Assembly: GCA_025352825.1 (NCBI GenBank)
Contig: JANXSG010000044.1
Location: 1-38,629, forward strand
DNA: 38,629 nucleotides
Source of the DNA: Chthonomonadaceae bacterium
GTDB taxonomy: Bacteria; Armatimonadota; Chthonomonadetes; Chthonomonadales; Chthonomonadaceae
Reading direction: 5' to 3'
In this document: piece by piece, positions 7,373 to 15,930 of the stretch
Layout: the number at the start of each line of letters is the position of its first letter
Position numbering within the stretch: position 1 is the stretch's first letter
Notes under the pieces: generated by a model
Database searches by the model: none
What the model saw: the letters and a program-made list of their open reading frames with translations, nothing else
What the model was told of the DNA's origin: nothing
Position numbers and translations under genes: made by a program

Positions 7373-9634
7373 CTATTTTATGGGCGCTGAAATGAATCCA
7401 TAGTATCTACCCATCCAGTACGCCAGAAGCCAGTCCATCGGTTTATCTTCTCGCATCCCGTTAAGGCCGATGGTGATGTGGTAAGGCTCCTGATCCCACA
7501 TCACCAGCCCCATTTCAGAACGAGGAAGTACATTCTTAATGAAACCTTCATCCAGCCCAGGCGTCAGATCCAGCTCGATATCCTCACGTTTGGAGCTGTC
7601 AACAGTCCATTCGATAAGATTCAACGGCCATTCGCGAAGATGGTTTACTCCTGGTTCCAGTGGAGACGATTTACCGGAGAATTTGTTGTAAACAAAATCA
7701 TAGTAAGGGATGTTATCCCTGCTGCAAGACTTATACCAATTCTGTATGCTCTTCTGATAAGTCTCTTTCAACGCCGGATCGATCATGTGCTCCATGAACG
7801 AAGGGTATATATCGCCTAATAATTCATCGACAATATGAGTATGCTCTGCGGGCGTAGCGAAATTGGTATCCATCGCGTTTTGTGCATATCCGTGATTATC
7901 GATGAGATCACGTGATGCCTTCAGATAGCGTGGATTACCCGTCTGATGAAAAGCGACTCCAAGATAAGCCAGCATCTCCAGGGAGTTTCCTGGCCGCTCC
8001 TCGTTCCAAACCGGATCGCTATTCAAAGACTCAGGTGACCAGTTCCCCCACCGTGTCGGTTTGCCATCCATATCCACCAGCAGATATCCGTGATCGACAA
8101 TACCGCCAATCAGAATGTCCACCTGTTTGGCAATTCGCTTCTTTTCAGCCTCATCTGCCGCCAGGTCGTAGTAGGTGGAGAAGCCGCACATGTGCCCATC
8201 CACTTCATCGGAACTGGTATCGATCTTGAAAAGCCACTTGCCATCTTTACTAGGCAGCCATCTTTTGTTGAGAATACGTTCACGCGGATCAGTGCGGTGT
8301 GTGTCGGAAATCTCAATAGGTGTGAAGGTTCGATCCTTCTCATTTTTCGGCTCGGTACCCATTGGAACAACAGTTCTCGCGATGAAATAATTGGTACTGG
8401 TGACAGACTGCAGAAGTTCCAGTGCATGAAACGCCTCTTTTGCATACTCCTGCGCTTGTGGATCGTGCGTTACAGCGTAGCGGAAAGACTCTGCCGCGCA
8501 GTACATCCCGGTGTGCTCGCCATCGTTATCGTCATCGATGATCCAGGTTGAGGAGAGATCGCCCTGCTTATCAAGCATAGTCGGGCCGACTAAGCCTGGT
8601 GGTCGAATATGGCGTTTGCGAAGAATTGCATCGTAGTAGGCTGCCTTCTCCTCCAGTGTCATCTTCTTGCTTCGAATAGAGTCGACACCTGCGGATGTTG
8701 CCACCCAGCCAGTGCCGTCTTTTGCCACCACAACGTCTCTTGCATCGTCGCTCTGCAGCCATCTGCGGCTATGGCGAAGACTCCAGCTTTTGCCATCCCA
8801 CCGAACTACACCTAATTTTGTCGCTACCCATAGCCGCCCGTCCGGCCCCTGTGAGATAGCGCGTGCGTTTCTGTTTGGAATCTTCTGCGGAGAGGAAAGA
8901 GAATTGACTCTTTGAAGTCCGTGATAGTGGTCCAGCCCGCCAGTGGAACCAATCCAGAGATCACCTTGAGCATCCATCGTGAGCGCATTTATATTGCTGC
9001 TTAGAAGGACATCCGGCTTACCTAAACGTTTTGAGACAGAAGCGAGCTGATCTAGAGACTGAGCATAGAGCCCGCTGGGAGTCCCGATCAGCAGCTGGTT
9101 ATCATCAGTAGGCATCAAAGCCCGGATTACGGGATGCCATCTGCCTTTTATCTTTGCCCATCCACTTTTGCCGAGTCTCCAGATACCATCGGGTCCGCCT
9201 GCGAACAGCGACTCTTTACCATCAGAACCTACTCGCCCGTGTACTACTCCAATAGGGGTGTGCCCCAGGCTTGTGGGCAAAACCTGATCCATGGTAACGG
9301 AATAAAGGCCATCCCAGCCTCCGCCCCATATCTTACCGGTCGAATCTACGAACATCGAATTCACCGGCCCAATTTCAGCTCCGCCTGGAGGAGTTTTCCA
9401 CTTTCCGTTCTCAAGATAGCGTACACCTGCGCCAGTTCCTGCCCAGACTCTCTGCTGAGCATCTAAAACAATCGAACGAACATCGTTTTCGGCTGGAGTA
9501 GAAAGTAGATATGCCTCGTGGTAATCCTGCATATAGGGAGTATCTTGAACTGGAACTGAATTCTGCGCAAAAGACGTCGTGGCTGTAAGCAGCATTATAT
9601 AGGAAATAGCGATAGTTTTAACAAAGCGGATCAA
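7373..9634 (-). CDS. secreted beta-propeller plus (alpha/alpha)-barrel-like protein
   Basis: A 753-residue protein with a cleavable signal peptide (predicted cut after SFA, residue 23). Residues about 45-330 contain successive two-component-regulator-type propeller blades: recurring D-x-x-G-x-(I/L)-W-x-G/A units such as DSTGKIWGGGWDGLY, DAQGDLWIGSTGGLD and GPDGRLWVATKLGVV. Residues about 340-753 are Trp/Tyr/His-rich and helical, with sequences such as NYFIARTVVP, HMCGFSTYYDLAADEAE and GNSLEMLAYLGVAFHQTG, resembling (alpha/alpha) toroid glycan-active enzymes. In known proteins these blades normally sit in front of histidine kinases; none is present here, so this looks like a stand-alone exported protein. 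The catalytic activity is not assignable. Start is a TTG at 9634, supported by GAAAGGAA upstream. It converges on the DUF6785-like gene. Confidence 0.75.
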   Translation of the reverse strand: MIRFVKTIAISYIMLLTATTSFAQNSVPVQDTPYMQDYHEAYLLSTPAENDVRSIVLDAQQRVWAGTGAGVRYLENGKWKTPPGGAEIGPVNSMFVDSTGKIWGGGWDGLYSVTMDQVLPTSLGHTPIGVVHGRVGSDGKESLFAGGPDGIWRLGKSGWAKIKGRWHPVIRALMPTDDNQLLIGTPSGLYAQSLDQLASVSKRLGKPDVLLSSNINALTMDAQGDLWIGSTGGLDHYHGLQRVNSLSSPQKIPNRNARAISQGPDGRLWVATKLGVVRWDGKSWSLRHSRRWLQSDDARDVVVAKDGTGWVATSAGVDSIRSKKMTLEEKAAYYDAILRKRHIRPPGLVGPTMLDKQGDLSSTWIIDDDNDGEHTGMYCAAESFRYAVTHDPQAQEYAKEAFHALELLQSVTSTNYFIARTVVPMGTEPKNEKDRTFTPIEISDTHRTDPRERILNKRWLPSKDGKWLFKIDTSSDEVDGHMCGFSTYYDLAADEAEKKRIAKQVDILIGGIVDHGYLLVDMDGKPTRWGNWSPESLNSDPVWNEERPGNSLEMLAYLGVAFHQTGNPRYLKASRDLIDNHGYAQNAMDTNFATPAEHTHIVDELLGDIYPSFMEHMIDPALKETYQKSIQNWYKSCSRDNIPYYDFVYNKFSGKSSPLEPGVNHLREWPLNLIEWTVDSSKREDIELDLTPGLDEGFIKNVLPRSEMGLVMWDQEPYHITIGLNGMREDKPMDWLLAYWMGRYYGFISAPIK

Positions 9635-9760
9635 TATGAGTTCCTTTCAAATACCTAATTTCTAATAGTAAGTATCCTTGTAGATAATGGATACAAGTTC
9701 GTTACAATAAGGATGGACTCCTCTTGTAATACTAGGTAAAGCGTGGATTTGATTCTCGAA

Positions 9761-10112
9761 CAAGCCCTCACCCCCCGGCTCCCTCTCCCGAAGCTTCGGG
9801 AGAGGGAGAGCTAGAGTAAGGGATTTACTGTATTCCTTCAAGCTTAAACTAATCCCAATCGGTTTACCACTTGGTAGGAAACAGGATACATATGATTACT
9901 ACTCCCCCTCTCCCGAAGCTTCGGGAGAGGGGGTAGGGAGGGCGGGTCAAAAGTCTTTCTGAAATTTTCGATTGAAAAAAAACGCTCTACAATGCCCATA
10001 CAAGCGATGAAGATTTTTTTGACGCTGATCTGCCATTGAAAAATAGCGACTTTTAGCCCATTTACAGTCCGAAAGAGACTTTTGACCCACCCTCCAGGGG
10101 GGTGAGGGCTTG
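9761..10112. repeat. 352-bp composite palindromic element with perfect 16-bp inverted ends
   Basis: The ends CAAGCCCTCACCCCCC (9761-9776) and GGGGGGTGAGGGCTTG (10097-10112) are exact inverted repeats. Inside are a perfect 30-nt palindrome centred on AAGCTT (9779-9808), a second perfect 30-nt palindrome with the same core (9904-9933), and an inverted pair with one mismatch, GGAGGGCGGGTCAAAAGTC (9937-9955) against 10077-10095. The left half (about 9761-9945) is paralogous to 12707-13141. No coding potential was seen. It fills most of the gap between the propeller gene and the fumarase gene. Confidence 0.8.
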
Positions 10113-10190
10113 AATTTCCAGCAAGTTACAGGTAGTATTAGTATGGTGTGTGTGAATCTCATAACATTTATCAATCCAAGGAATTATTAG

Positions 10191-11705
10191 ATGAACCAGT
10201 TAGGCGAAAGCATTCTCGCGCTCATTACTGAAACGGCTACCAACCTTCCCGCTGATGTGCGTAAGGCGATGAAACGGGCCAGTTCAAAGGAAAAAAAAGG
10301 CACTCAGGCTGATCAGGCGCTTCAAATTATCAACCTCAATATAGATATGGCGGAGCGAAACGTCTCCCCTATCTGTCAGGACACAGGTATGCCCACCTTT
10401 ATTGTGCATACACCGGTTGGGGTTAACCAGATTGTGATCCGTAGAGAGATTATTGCATCCGTCGAGGAAGCTACGCGCCGAGGTAAACTGCGTCCGAATT
10501 CCGTGGATAGTATTACAGGAAAGAACTCTGGACTGAATATTGGGCCGGGAACCCCTGTTATCCATTTCGATCAGTGGGAAGAGGATGAAATTGAGATCAA
10601 ACTGCTGCTCAAGGGCGGAGGCTGCGAGAATAAGAATATCCAATACTCGCTGCCTGCTGAACTGGAGCATGTGGGAACCGCAGGGCGTGATCTCGAAGGC
10701 GTCTATAAATGTATTATGCACTCGATATGGCAGGCACAGGGACAGGGCTGCAGCGCAGGATTTCTAGGTGTTGGCATTGGTGGGGATCGAACTAGCGGAT
10801 ATGCTGCAGCGAAAGATCAACTGTTTCGCGACGTCGAGGATGTGAACCCCAATCCGGCTCTTGCAGAAATCGAGAGGCGCGTGATGGCACATGCTGACTC
10901 CCTGGGAATTGGCACGATGGGTTTTGGCGGGGATGTGACCCTGCTAGGCTGTAAAACAGGAGCAATAAACCGACTGCCGGCCTCTTTCTTTGTCTCTGTA
11001 GCCTACGAATGCTGGGCTTTCCGCCGCCTTGGAGTGCGGCTAGACCCGGTTACGGGAGCGATCAACAGCTGGCAGTTCCGCGACGAGAATCCTGAAAATC
11101 TTGCCGGTGCGGAAGGTATCCCTACCACAGGGCGAGAGTTCACTTTTAATACACCTCTCTCTGAAGAAGATGTTCGACAGCTTAAAGTGGGAGACGTCGT
11201 TATCCTGAATGGGCCAATGTATACTGGTAGGGATGCACTCCATAAGTACCTTTCAACTCACGATTCCCCCGTCGACTTGCACGGAGCAGCGCTCTATCAT
11301 TGTGGGCCTGTAATGCTGAAAGACGATGCGGGGAAATGGATTGTAAAGGCTGCTGGACCAACCACAAGTATCCGAGAAGAGCCCTACCAGGCAGATATTC
11401 TACGCAAATTCGGCGTGCGCGCTGTCATAGGCAAAGGCGGGATGGGCATGAAAACCCTTGCAGGGTTAAAAGAGTATGGTGCTGTCTACCTTAACGCAAT
11501 CGGAGGAGCCGCGCAGTTTTACGCCGAAAAATTCACAGATGTAACCGGTGTCGAATTTCTGGAGGAGATGGGTGTTCCAGAAGCTCTCTGGCATCTGACT
11601 ACGAAGGGATTCATTGCAGTGGTGACGATGGATAGCCATGGTGGAAGTCTGCACGCGGTGGTTGAAGCGGCGAGCGGCAACAAGCTGGAACTACTGGCGG
11701 TATAG
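10191..11705 (+). CDS. fumA: class I (iron-sulfur) fumarate hydratase, single chain
   Basis: A 504-residue protein that joins the alpha (about 1-280) and beta (about 300-500) parts of class I fumarase. It catalyses reversible hydration of fumarate to malate in the cytosolic TCA cycle with a [4Fe-4S] cluster. Visible landmarks are SPICQDTGMPTF (Cys62), GGGCENKNIQ, FLGVGIGGDRTSGYA, GTMGFGGDVTLLGCKTG and, in the beta part, GRDALHKYL, GPTTSIREEPY and VIGKGGMGMKT. E. coli FumA is slightly longer (548). A related hydro-lyase such as tartrate dehydratase is the main alternative, but the fused chain and TCA role favour fumarase. The ATG at 10191 follows AAGGAATTATTAG. A weak promoter-like TTGAAT...TAGTAT lies about 60 nt upstream, at the edge of the composite repeat. 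Confidence 0.92.
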   Translation: MNQLGESILALITETATNLPADVRKAMKRASSKEKKGTQADQALQIINLNIDMAERNVSPICQDTGMPTFIVHTPVGVNQIVIRREIIASVEEATRRGKLRPNSVDSITGKNSGLNIGPGTPVIHFDQWEEDEIEIKLLLKGGGCENKNIQYSLPAELEHVGTAGRDLEGVYKCIMHSIWQAQGQGCSAGFLGVGIGGDRTSGYAAAKDQLFRDVEDVNPNPALAEIERRVMAHADSLGIGTMGFGGDVTLLGCKTGAINRLPASFFVSVAYECWAFRRLGVRLDPVTGAINSWQFRDENPENLAGAEGIPTTGREFTFNTPLSEEDVRQLKVGDVVILNGPMYTGRDALHKYLSTHDSPVDLHGAALYHCGPVMLKDDAGKWIVKAAGPTTSIREEPYQADILRKFGVRAVIGKGGMGMKTLAGLKEYGAVYLNAIGGAAQFYAEKFTDVTGVEFLEEMGVPEALWHLTTKGFIAVVTMDSHGGSLHAVVEAASGNKLELLAV

Positions 11706-11729
11706 ATACTCTCGTTTTATCCAGCATTC

Positions 11730-12635
11730 GTGTATATATTAAATGAAAGTGAAATTTTGGAAGCAATCGTACTTTTCTCTCATGGCTCACTTCTATGCGG
11801 AGTTGGCGAAACCCTGAAAATCCATGCAGAACGTCTGAGCAATAGAAACCTGGCGCCTATTATCGAGATCGGGTTTTTAAACTACAGTGAACCGTCGTTT
11901 CTTCAGGCAGTAACTGCTTGTGCAGAGCGTGGAGCCACTCGAATAACGGTGTTACCCTACTTTCTTGCACCAGGCTATTTCGTTAACACAGCACTCCCAA
12001 AATCGGTAAATGAAGCGAAACTTCAATATCCAGAGTTAGAGTTCGTGACAGCGGAACCCATTGGCTATAATCAAGCTTTAGCATCGGCCATCGTTGAGAG
12101 CGCTGCACGGGCACGGCCAAAAGAGTTTTGGTATGAAGATAGAGACAGAGCGCTTCAATCCTGCAGAATGCTGGAAAGCTGTCCACTATACCCTCCGTCG
12201 GGATGCCCCAAACTCATATCCTCCTCACCACTTAATGGTGAACGACAAGTTGACGCACGCTCGAATTCACTGGAGGATGCGGCGCTTCTTGCTCTCGTCC
12301 ACGGAAGCCCAACAGCTTCCGCGAATGATCAGTTTTTCGAGATTCTAGAAGAGATAAAAGCGAGTGCACTTTTTGCGCATGTACAACAAGGTTTTTTGGA
12401 GTGTAACGAACCGTCCATCCCTGCAGCTATAGACCTGTGCGCTGCGACGGGAGTAAAGAAAATTCTCGTAGTTCCATATTTTCTGCATACGGGGAAGCAT
12501 GTAGTCAAAGATCTCCCGACGCTCCTCAGTGAAGGATCCCTCCGCCATCCCGATGTAGAGTTTTTTATGGGAGATTTTCTGGGCCGTTCTTCCATCATCA
12601 CCGATATTCTCGCAAAGAGAATGATTTCAACCTAA
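11730..12635 (+). CDS. tandem-domain CbiX/SirB-like chelatase
   Basis: About 301 residues with two class II chelatase-type domains. The first starts VLFSHGSLLCGVGE and continues with EIGFLNYSEPSF and ITVLPYFLAPGYFV. The second starts LALVHGSPTASANDQ and continues with GFLECNEPSIPAAI and ILVVPYFLHTGKHV. HGS and PYFL-x-(P/T)G are the metal/tetrapyrrole site signatures of sirohydrochlorin cobalto- or ferrochelatases (CbiX/SirB), which insert Co or Fe for cobalamin or siroheme synthesis. No other tetrapyrrole genes are nearby, and a B12-dependent metH occurs 8 kb away. A linker of about 50 residues with several Cys (SCRMLESCPLYPPSGCP) separates the domains and could bind metal or a cluster; that is inference. 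The start is uncertain: the GTG at 11730 is taken because no in-frame ATG exists. It lies 24 nt after the fumarase and is probably cotranscribed. Confidence 0.8.
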   Translation: MYILNESEILEAIVLFSHGSLLCGVGETLKIHAERLSNRNLAPIIEIGFLNYSEPSFLQAVTACAERGATRITVLPYFLAPGYFVNTALPKSVNEAKLQYPELEFVTAEPIGYNQALASAIVESAARARPKEFWYEDRDRALQSCRMLESCPLYPPSGCPKLISSSPLNGERQVDARSNSLEDAALLALVHGSPTASANDQFFEILEEIKASALFAHVQQGFLECNEPSIPAAIDLCAATGVKKILVVPYFLHTGKHVVKDLPTLLSEGSLRHPDVEFFMGDFLGRSSIITDILAKRMIST

Positions 12636-12706
12636 CATAATGAGTAGATCTGCATAGGAGACTCTTACAAAATTTAAGCAGGCAACAGAATCGAGACATC
12701 TATTAC

Positions 12707-13141
12707 CTCAACCCCCGGCCCCCTCTCCCAGGCTGCTCGATAGCTCGCAAGGGAGAGGGGGAGCGAGAGCAAGGGATTTTCTGTATTCCTTCAAATTTAG
12801 TAACTAATGAGGTAATTACAAAAGTCATAGAGTTCACAATTTACTATTATTTTTTTTACTTAACCCCCTGTCCCCCTTCCCTGATTCCCTCGTAACTCGG
12901 AGGGAAGGGGGAATCTTGATCGTTAATTCTCCCCCTTCCCTAAAGCAAACTGCTTTATCGTTTGCGTGTGCAGGGAAGGCGCCCGGGGGTTAGGTGAAAA
13001 AAATTGACGATATTACAATAACTATCGACTTTTGCAATTACCTCTAATCTCGCATAGTTTTCCCATTTTGTGGGAAACAGCATACAAATGAATACTACTC
13101 CCCCTCTCCCGAAGCTTCAGGAGAGGGGGCCGGGGGGTGAG
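12707..13141. repeat. inverted-arm palindromic element, interrupted by a MITE
   Basis: The outer arms CTCAACCCCCGGCCCCC (12707-12723) and GGGGGCCGGGGGGTGAG (13125-13141) are inverted with one mismatch. The inner palindromes are CCCCCTCTCCC (12719-12729) against 12751-12761, and 13100-13129 around AAGCTT. Flank text such as CTGTATTCCTTCAA and GGAAACAG.ATACA.ATG is shared with the element at 9761, so the two are paralogous. Removing the 240 bases of the inserted MITE plus one target copy leaves a unit of about 195 bp, similar to the other family members. Confidence 0.75.
12809..13044. mobile_element. 236-bp MITE-like element with 18-bp terminal inverted repeats and TAAT target duplication
   Basis: The left end GAGGTAATTACAAAAGTC (12809-12826) and right end GACTTTTGCAATTACCTC (13027-13044) are inverted with one mismatch. 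Both sides are flanked by TAAT (12805-12808 and 13045-13048), a direct duplication. The interior has nested GC-rich palindromes (CCCCCTTCCCT 12872-12882 with 12901-12911; CCTTCCCT against 12972-12979) and no coding frame. The paralogous element at 9.8 kb has only one TAAT (9850-9853) at the matching place, which marks the insertion. Confidence 0.75.
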
Positions 13142-13245
13142 GACTTTGAGTGTTTCTTTTACTTTGAGACTCTTGCAATTACCTCATCTGTATTACATAT
13201 TCTTATTTTGCTTGGTACTGGCTCTACCAGGATAGGATACAACTC

Positions 13246-15930
13246 ATGCCCCGAATTCAAATTTCCATTACGAGATTTCTGTTAACTCTTACTGCTTTCA
13301 CGCTTTTTATACCTGTCACCGTCCGCAGTGTTGGGGCAGAAGTTACTTCCGAAGTGCTTCAAAACGGCGGTTTCGAAAAGGGTGACGGGGAGACCGCGTC
13401 CGGATGGAATCCATTCGAATCGGGCTACGAGATGGATCAAAATCAGCATCGAAACGGCGGTTTGAGCATACGATGTTTCAGCAACGCACTTAGCCAGAAA
13501 AAAGGCGCTACTGTCGAGCTAAAACTCAATCAATCCCGCGCTACTCCTTTACAGATCGTCGGCTGGAGCCGTGCTCAAAATGTGAGCGGCACCAAAAACA
13601 CCGATTATTCCCTTTATATCGATCTTACGTATACCGACGGTACTACATTATGGGGATTGACAGCGCCGTTTTCCACTGGAACCCACGACTGGGAACGCCG
13701 ACAAATTCTTGTGCTCCCTGCTAAACCCATAAAATCACTTACCTTGTACTGTCTTCTGCGAAATCATACAGGGGTTGCATGGTTCGACGATATATCAGCT
13801 ACGCAACTCGCGGGTGAACGACTTTTCGACAGTCAGAACATATCCTTCGAACCTACAGCCCACAGTCCATCCGTGTTGGATACCTCCTCCGCCGGTGGAC
13901 TGACACTCTCCTGGAACAAGCAGGGCGATATTGTTAGAGTAAAAACCGGTAAGCAAGAGAGCGCTACTAAGACCAACGGTGGGTTCTTTGTTCGGGATGC
14001 TATAGATGGAATCACCGTCGTTCCGATGCATGGCAGCATGGTTCCCTCTAAAATCGGCGGATACAACATTTACGGAAGCGTCAAAGATATGCAGCTTACC
14101 TTTAGCGCGAATGTCAAGACGAAAGTGGACGCAATTATTGTCGATGGCGAAGTGACCGATACCGCGAAACGAGATCGGGCAGTCACGGTCTATTTTGCAA
14201 TTCCAGTTGACGCCATAGGCTGGAACTGGGGACAGGATATCCGCATAAGCGAAAAGATCACGTCCGGCAGGGAGTACACCAATCAAACTCGCGTGAATGT
14301 TGGAGCGACAGGGGGGATATCGTTATATCCATTTGCCTCGATCACTTCTCCATCCGAAGGAATAATGATCTCGAATCAGATGGACTGGCCGAGTGTATAC
14401 CGCATCTTCTACAACAGTGCTCAGCGTCAGTTCGTTATAGCTTGGGATTTTGCCCTCACCAGTAAAACATCGGCATGGCCAGCGCGTAATGCGAGATTTC
14501 GGTGTCGGATTTCAGGGATGTCCGGCAGTGAAGCAGCCTGGGGATTCCGATCAGCCGCCTCCAAATTCTATAAGCTGAATGCACCTAATTATGACCGAAA
14601 GGCAAAAAAAGATGGTATCTGGTTGCCTTTCACGGATCCAGCAACCGTGCAAAACGTTCAAGACTTCCATTTCGCATACCATGAAGGTGACAACAGTATC
14701 AAGAGCGACGATATGCAGGGAATCCTCAGTTTTCGATATACGGAACCGATGAGTTTCTGGATGTCGATGCCTCCTTCCATGCCGCGAACGTATGAAAACG
14801 CCATCCATCTGCTGAATAAAATGGCGGAATCTAGCGAAGCTGCTGCTGGAGATGAGCCAGGAAAACCTAATCACCAGATGGAGGCACGCGCAACGATAAA
14901 CAGCGGTACAACAGACCCTAACGGGCGCTTCAATCTCGAATTCAGGAATGAACCGTGGGCGAATGGAGCTGTCTTCACGCTGAATCCCAATCCGGAGCTT
15001 CCCTCCACACCGGATAAACCTACGAAAGCCTCGATCTCATACTCAGCGGAGAAGGCTGACGCGATGTATGCCCGCAAGACGATTCCTGCGCGTGGTGAAC
15101 AGGATGGCGAGTATCTCGACTCCGTTGAATCCTGGTCGGACAATCAGGACTACCGGCTATCGAACATTGCGGCCTGCCCCTACCCCATCACGTTCGACAC
15201 AGACAGCCGGCGCCCATGCATTCCGCAGTGGTATGCGACCCATATGTTCGCTCGTTACCTGCGGGACGACCTGCACAACCGGGGAAAGCTGCTATTCGCC
15301 AACAGCACGCCCATTCAGTTTTCGATATTTTCTTCGGTGTTGGATGTCATGGGAATTGAGGTGAACTGGCTGGATGATAAGGGGCAATATACTCCCAACA
15401 GCGATGAGATATTCGATCTGCGGCGCACACTGAGCAATCAGAAGCCCTATCTTCTGCTTCAGAATACTAATTTCGATAAGTTCACAGTGGATATGGTTGA
15501 GAAGTATATGCAGAGAAGCATGTTCTACGGGGTCTTCCCTAGTATGTTCAGTGTGGATGCAGCCAGCAGCCCGTACTGGGAGAATCCCGCATGGTACAAT
15601 CGCGACCGTGCTCTTTTCAAGAAGTATATACCGCTGGTCTCACTTATCTCTGCAGCGGGCTGGGAGCCTGTCACTCATGCGCGCTCCTCCAATGAAGCGG
15701 TATGGGTGGAACGCTACGGGACAAAATTCTTTACTGTCTGCAATCCGAAGGATACTCCTCAGAAAACCTTACTAAACATCGATTTGCTGTCGATTGGGCA
15801 GATGGGCCGTGAAATCCATGCAACGGAACTTATCTCCGGAAAAGAAATTCCCGCACAGGCAGTAGGCAGCGCTCTCAGAATTTCACTGCAGCTTCCTCCG
15901 GATTATACCGGATTGATTCAACTAAGATAG
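13246..15930 (+). CDS. large secreted protein of unknown function (possible glycan-binding/hydrolase)
   Basis: An 894-residue protein with a signal peptide (predicted cleavage after about residue 31, SVGA). Residues about 38-200 begin NGGFEKGDGETASGW and end GVAWFDDISATQL, the outline of a carbohydrate-binding jelly-roll module (CBM4/9/22-like). The middle (about 210-470) is beta-rich with GWNWGQDIRIS and QMDWPSVYRIFYN. The C-terminal third has QWYATHMFARYLRDDL, PYWENPAWYNRDRALFKKY and ends in a short beta domain with ELISGKEIPA, like the tail of glycoside hydrolases with a TIM barrel. I cannot name a family or catalytic residues. The ATG at 13246 follows AGGATA. The gene overlaps the convergent DUF2252 gene by 9 bases at the stop codons. 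Confidence 0.7.
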   Translation: MPRIQISITRFLLTLTAFTLFIPVTVRSVGAEVTSEVLQNGGFEKGDGETASGWNPFESGYEMDQNQHRNGGLSIRCFSNALSQKKGATVELKLNQSRATPLQIVGWSRAQNVSGTKNTDYSLYIDLTYTDGTTLWGLTAPFSTGTHDWERRQILVLPAKPIKSLTLYCLLRNHTGVAWFDDISATQLAGERLFDSQNISFEPTAHSPSVLDTSSAGGLTLSWNKQGDIVRVKTGKQESATKTNGGFFVRDAIDGITVVPMHGSMVPSKIGGYNIYGSVKDMQLTFSANVKTKVDAIIVDGEVTDTAKRDRAVTVYFAIPVDAIGWNWGQDIRISEKITSGREYTNQTRVNVGATGGISLYPFASITSPSEGIMISNQMDWPSVYRIFYNSAQRQFVIAWDFALTSKTSAWPARNARFRCRISGMSGSEAAWGFRSAASKFYKLNAPNYDRKAKKDGIWLPFTDPATVQNVQDFHFAYHEGDNSIKSDDMQGILSFRYTEPMSFWMSMPPSMPRTYENAIHLLNKMAESSEAAAGDEPGKPNHQMEARATINSGTTDPNGRFNLEFRNEPWANGAVFTLNPNPELPSTPDKPTKASISYSAEKADAMYARKTIPARGEQDGEYLDSVESWSDNQDYRLSNIAACPYPITFDTDSRRPCIPQWYATHMFARYLRDDLHNRGKLLFANSTPIQFSIFSSVLDVMGIEVNWLDDKGQYTPNSDEIFDLRRTLSNQKPYLLLQNTNFDKFTVDMVEKYMQRSMFYGVFPSMFSVDAASSPYWENPAWYNRDRALFKKYIPLVSLISAAGWEPVTHARSSNEAVWVERYGTKFFTVCNPKDTPQKTLLNIDLLSIGQMGREIHATELISGKEIPAQAVGSALRISLQLPPDYTGLIQLR

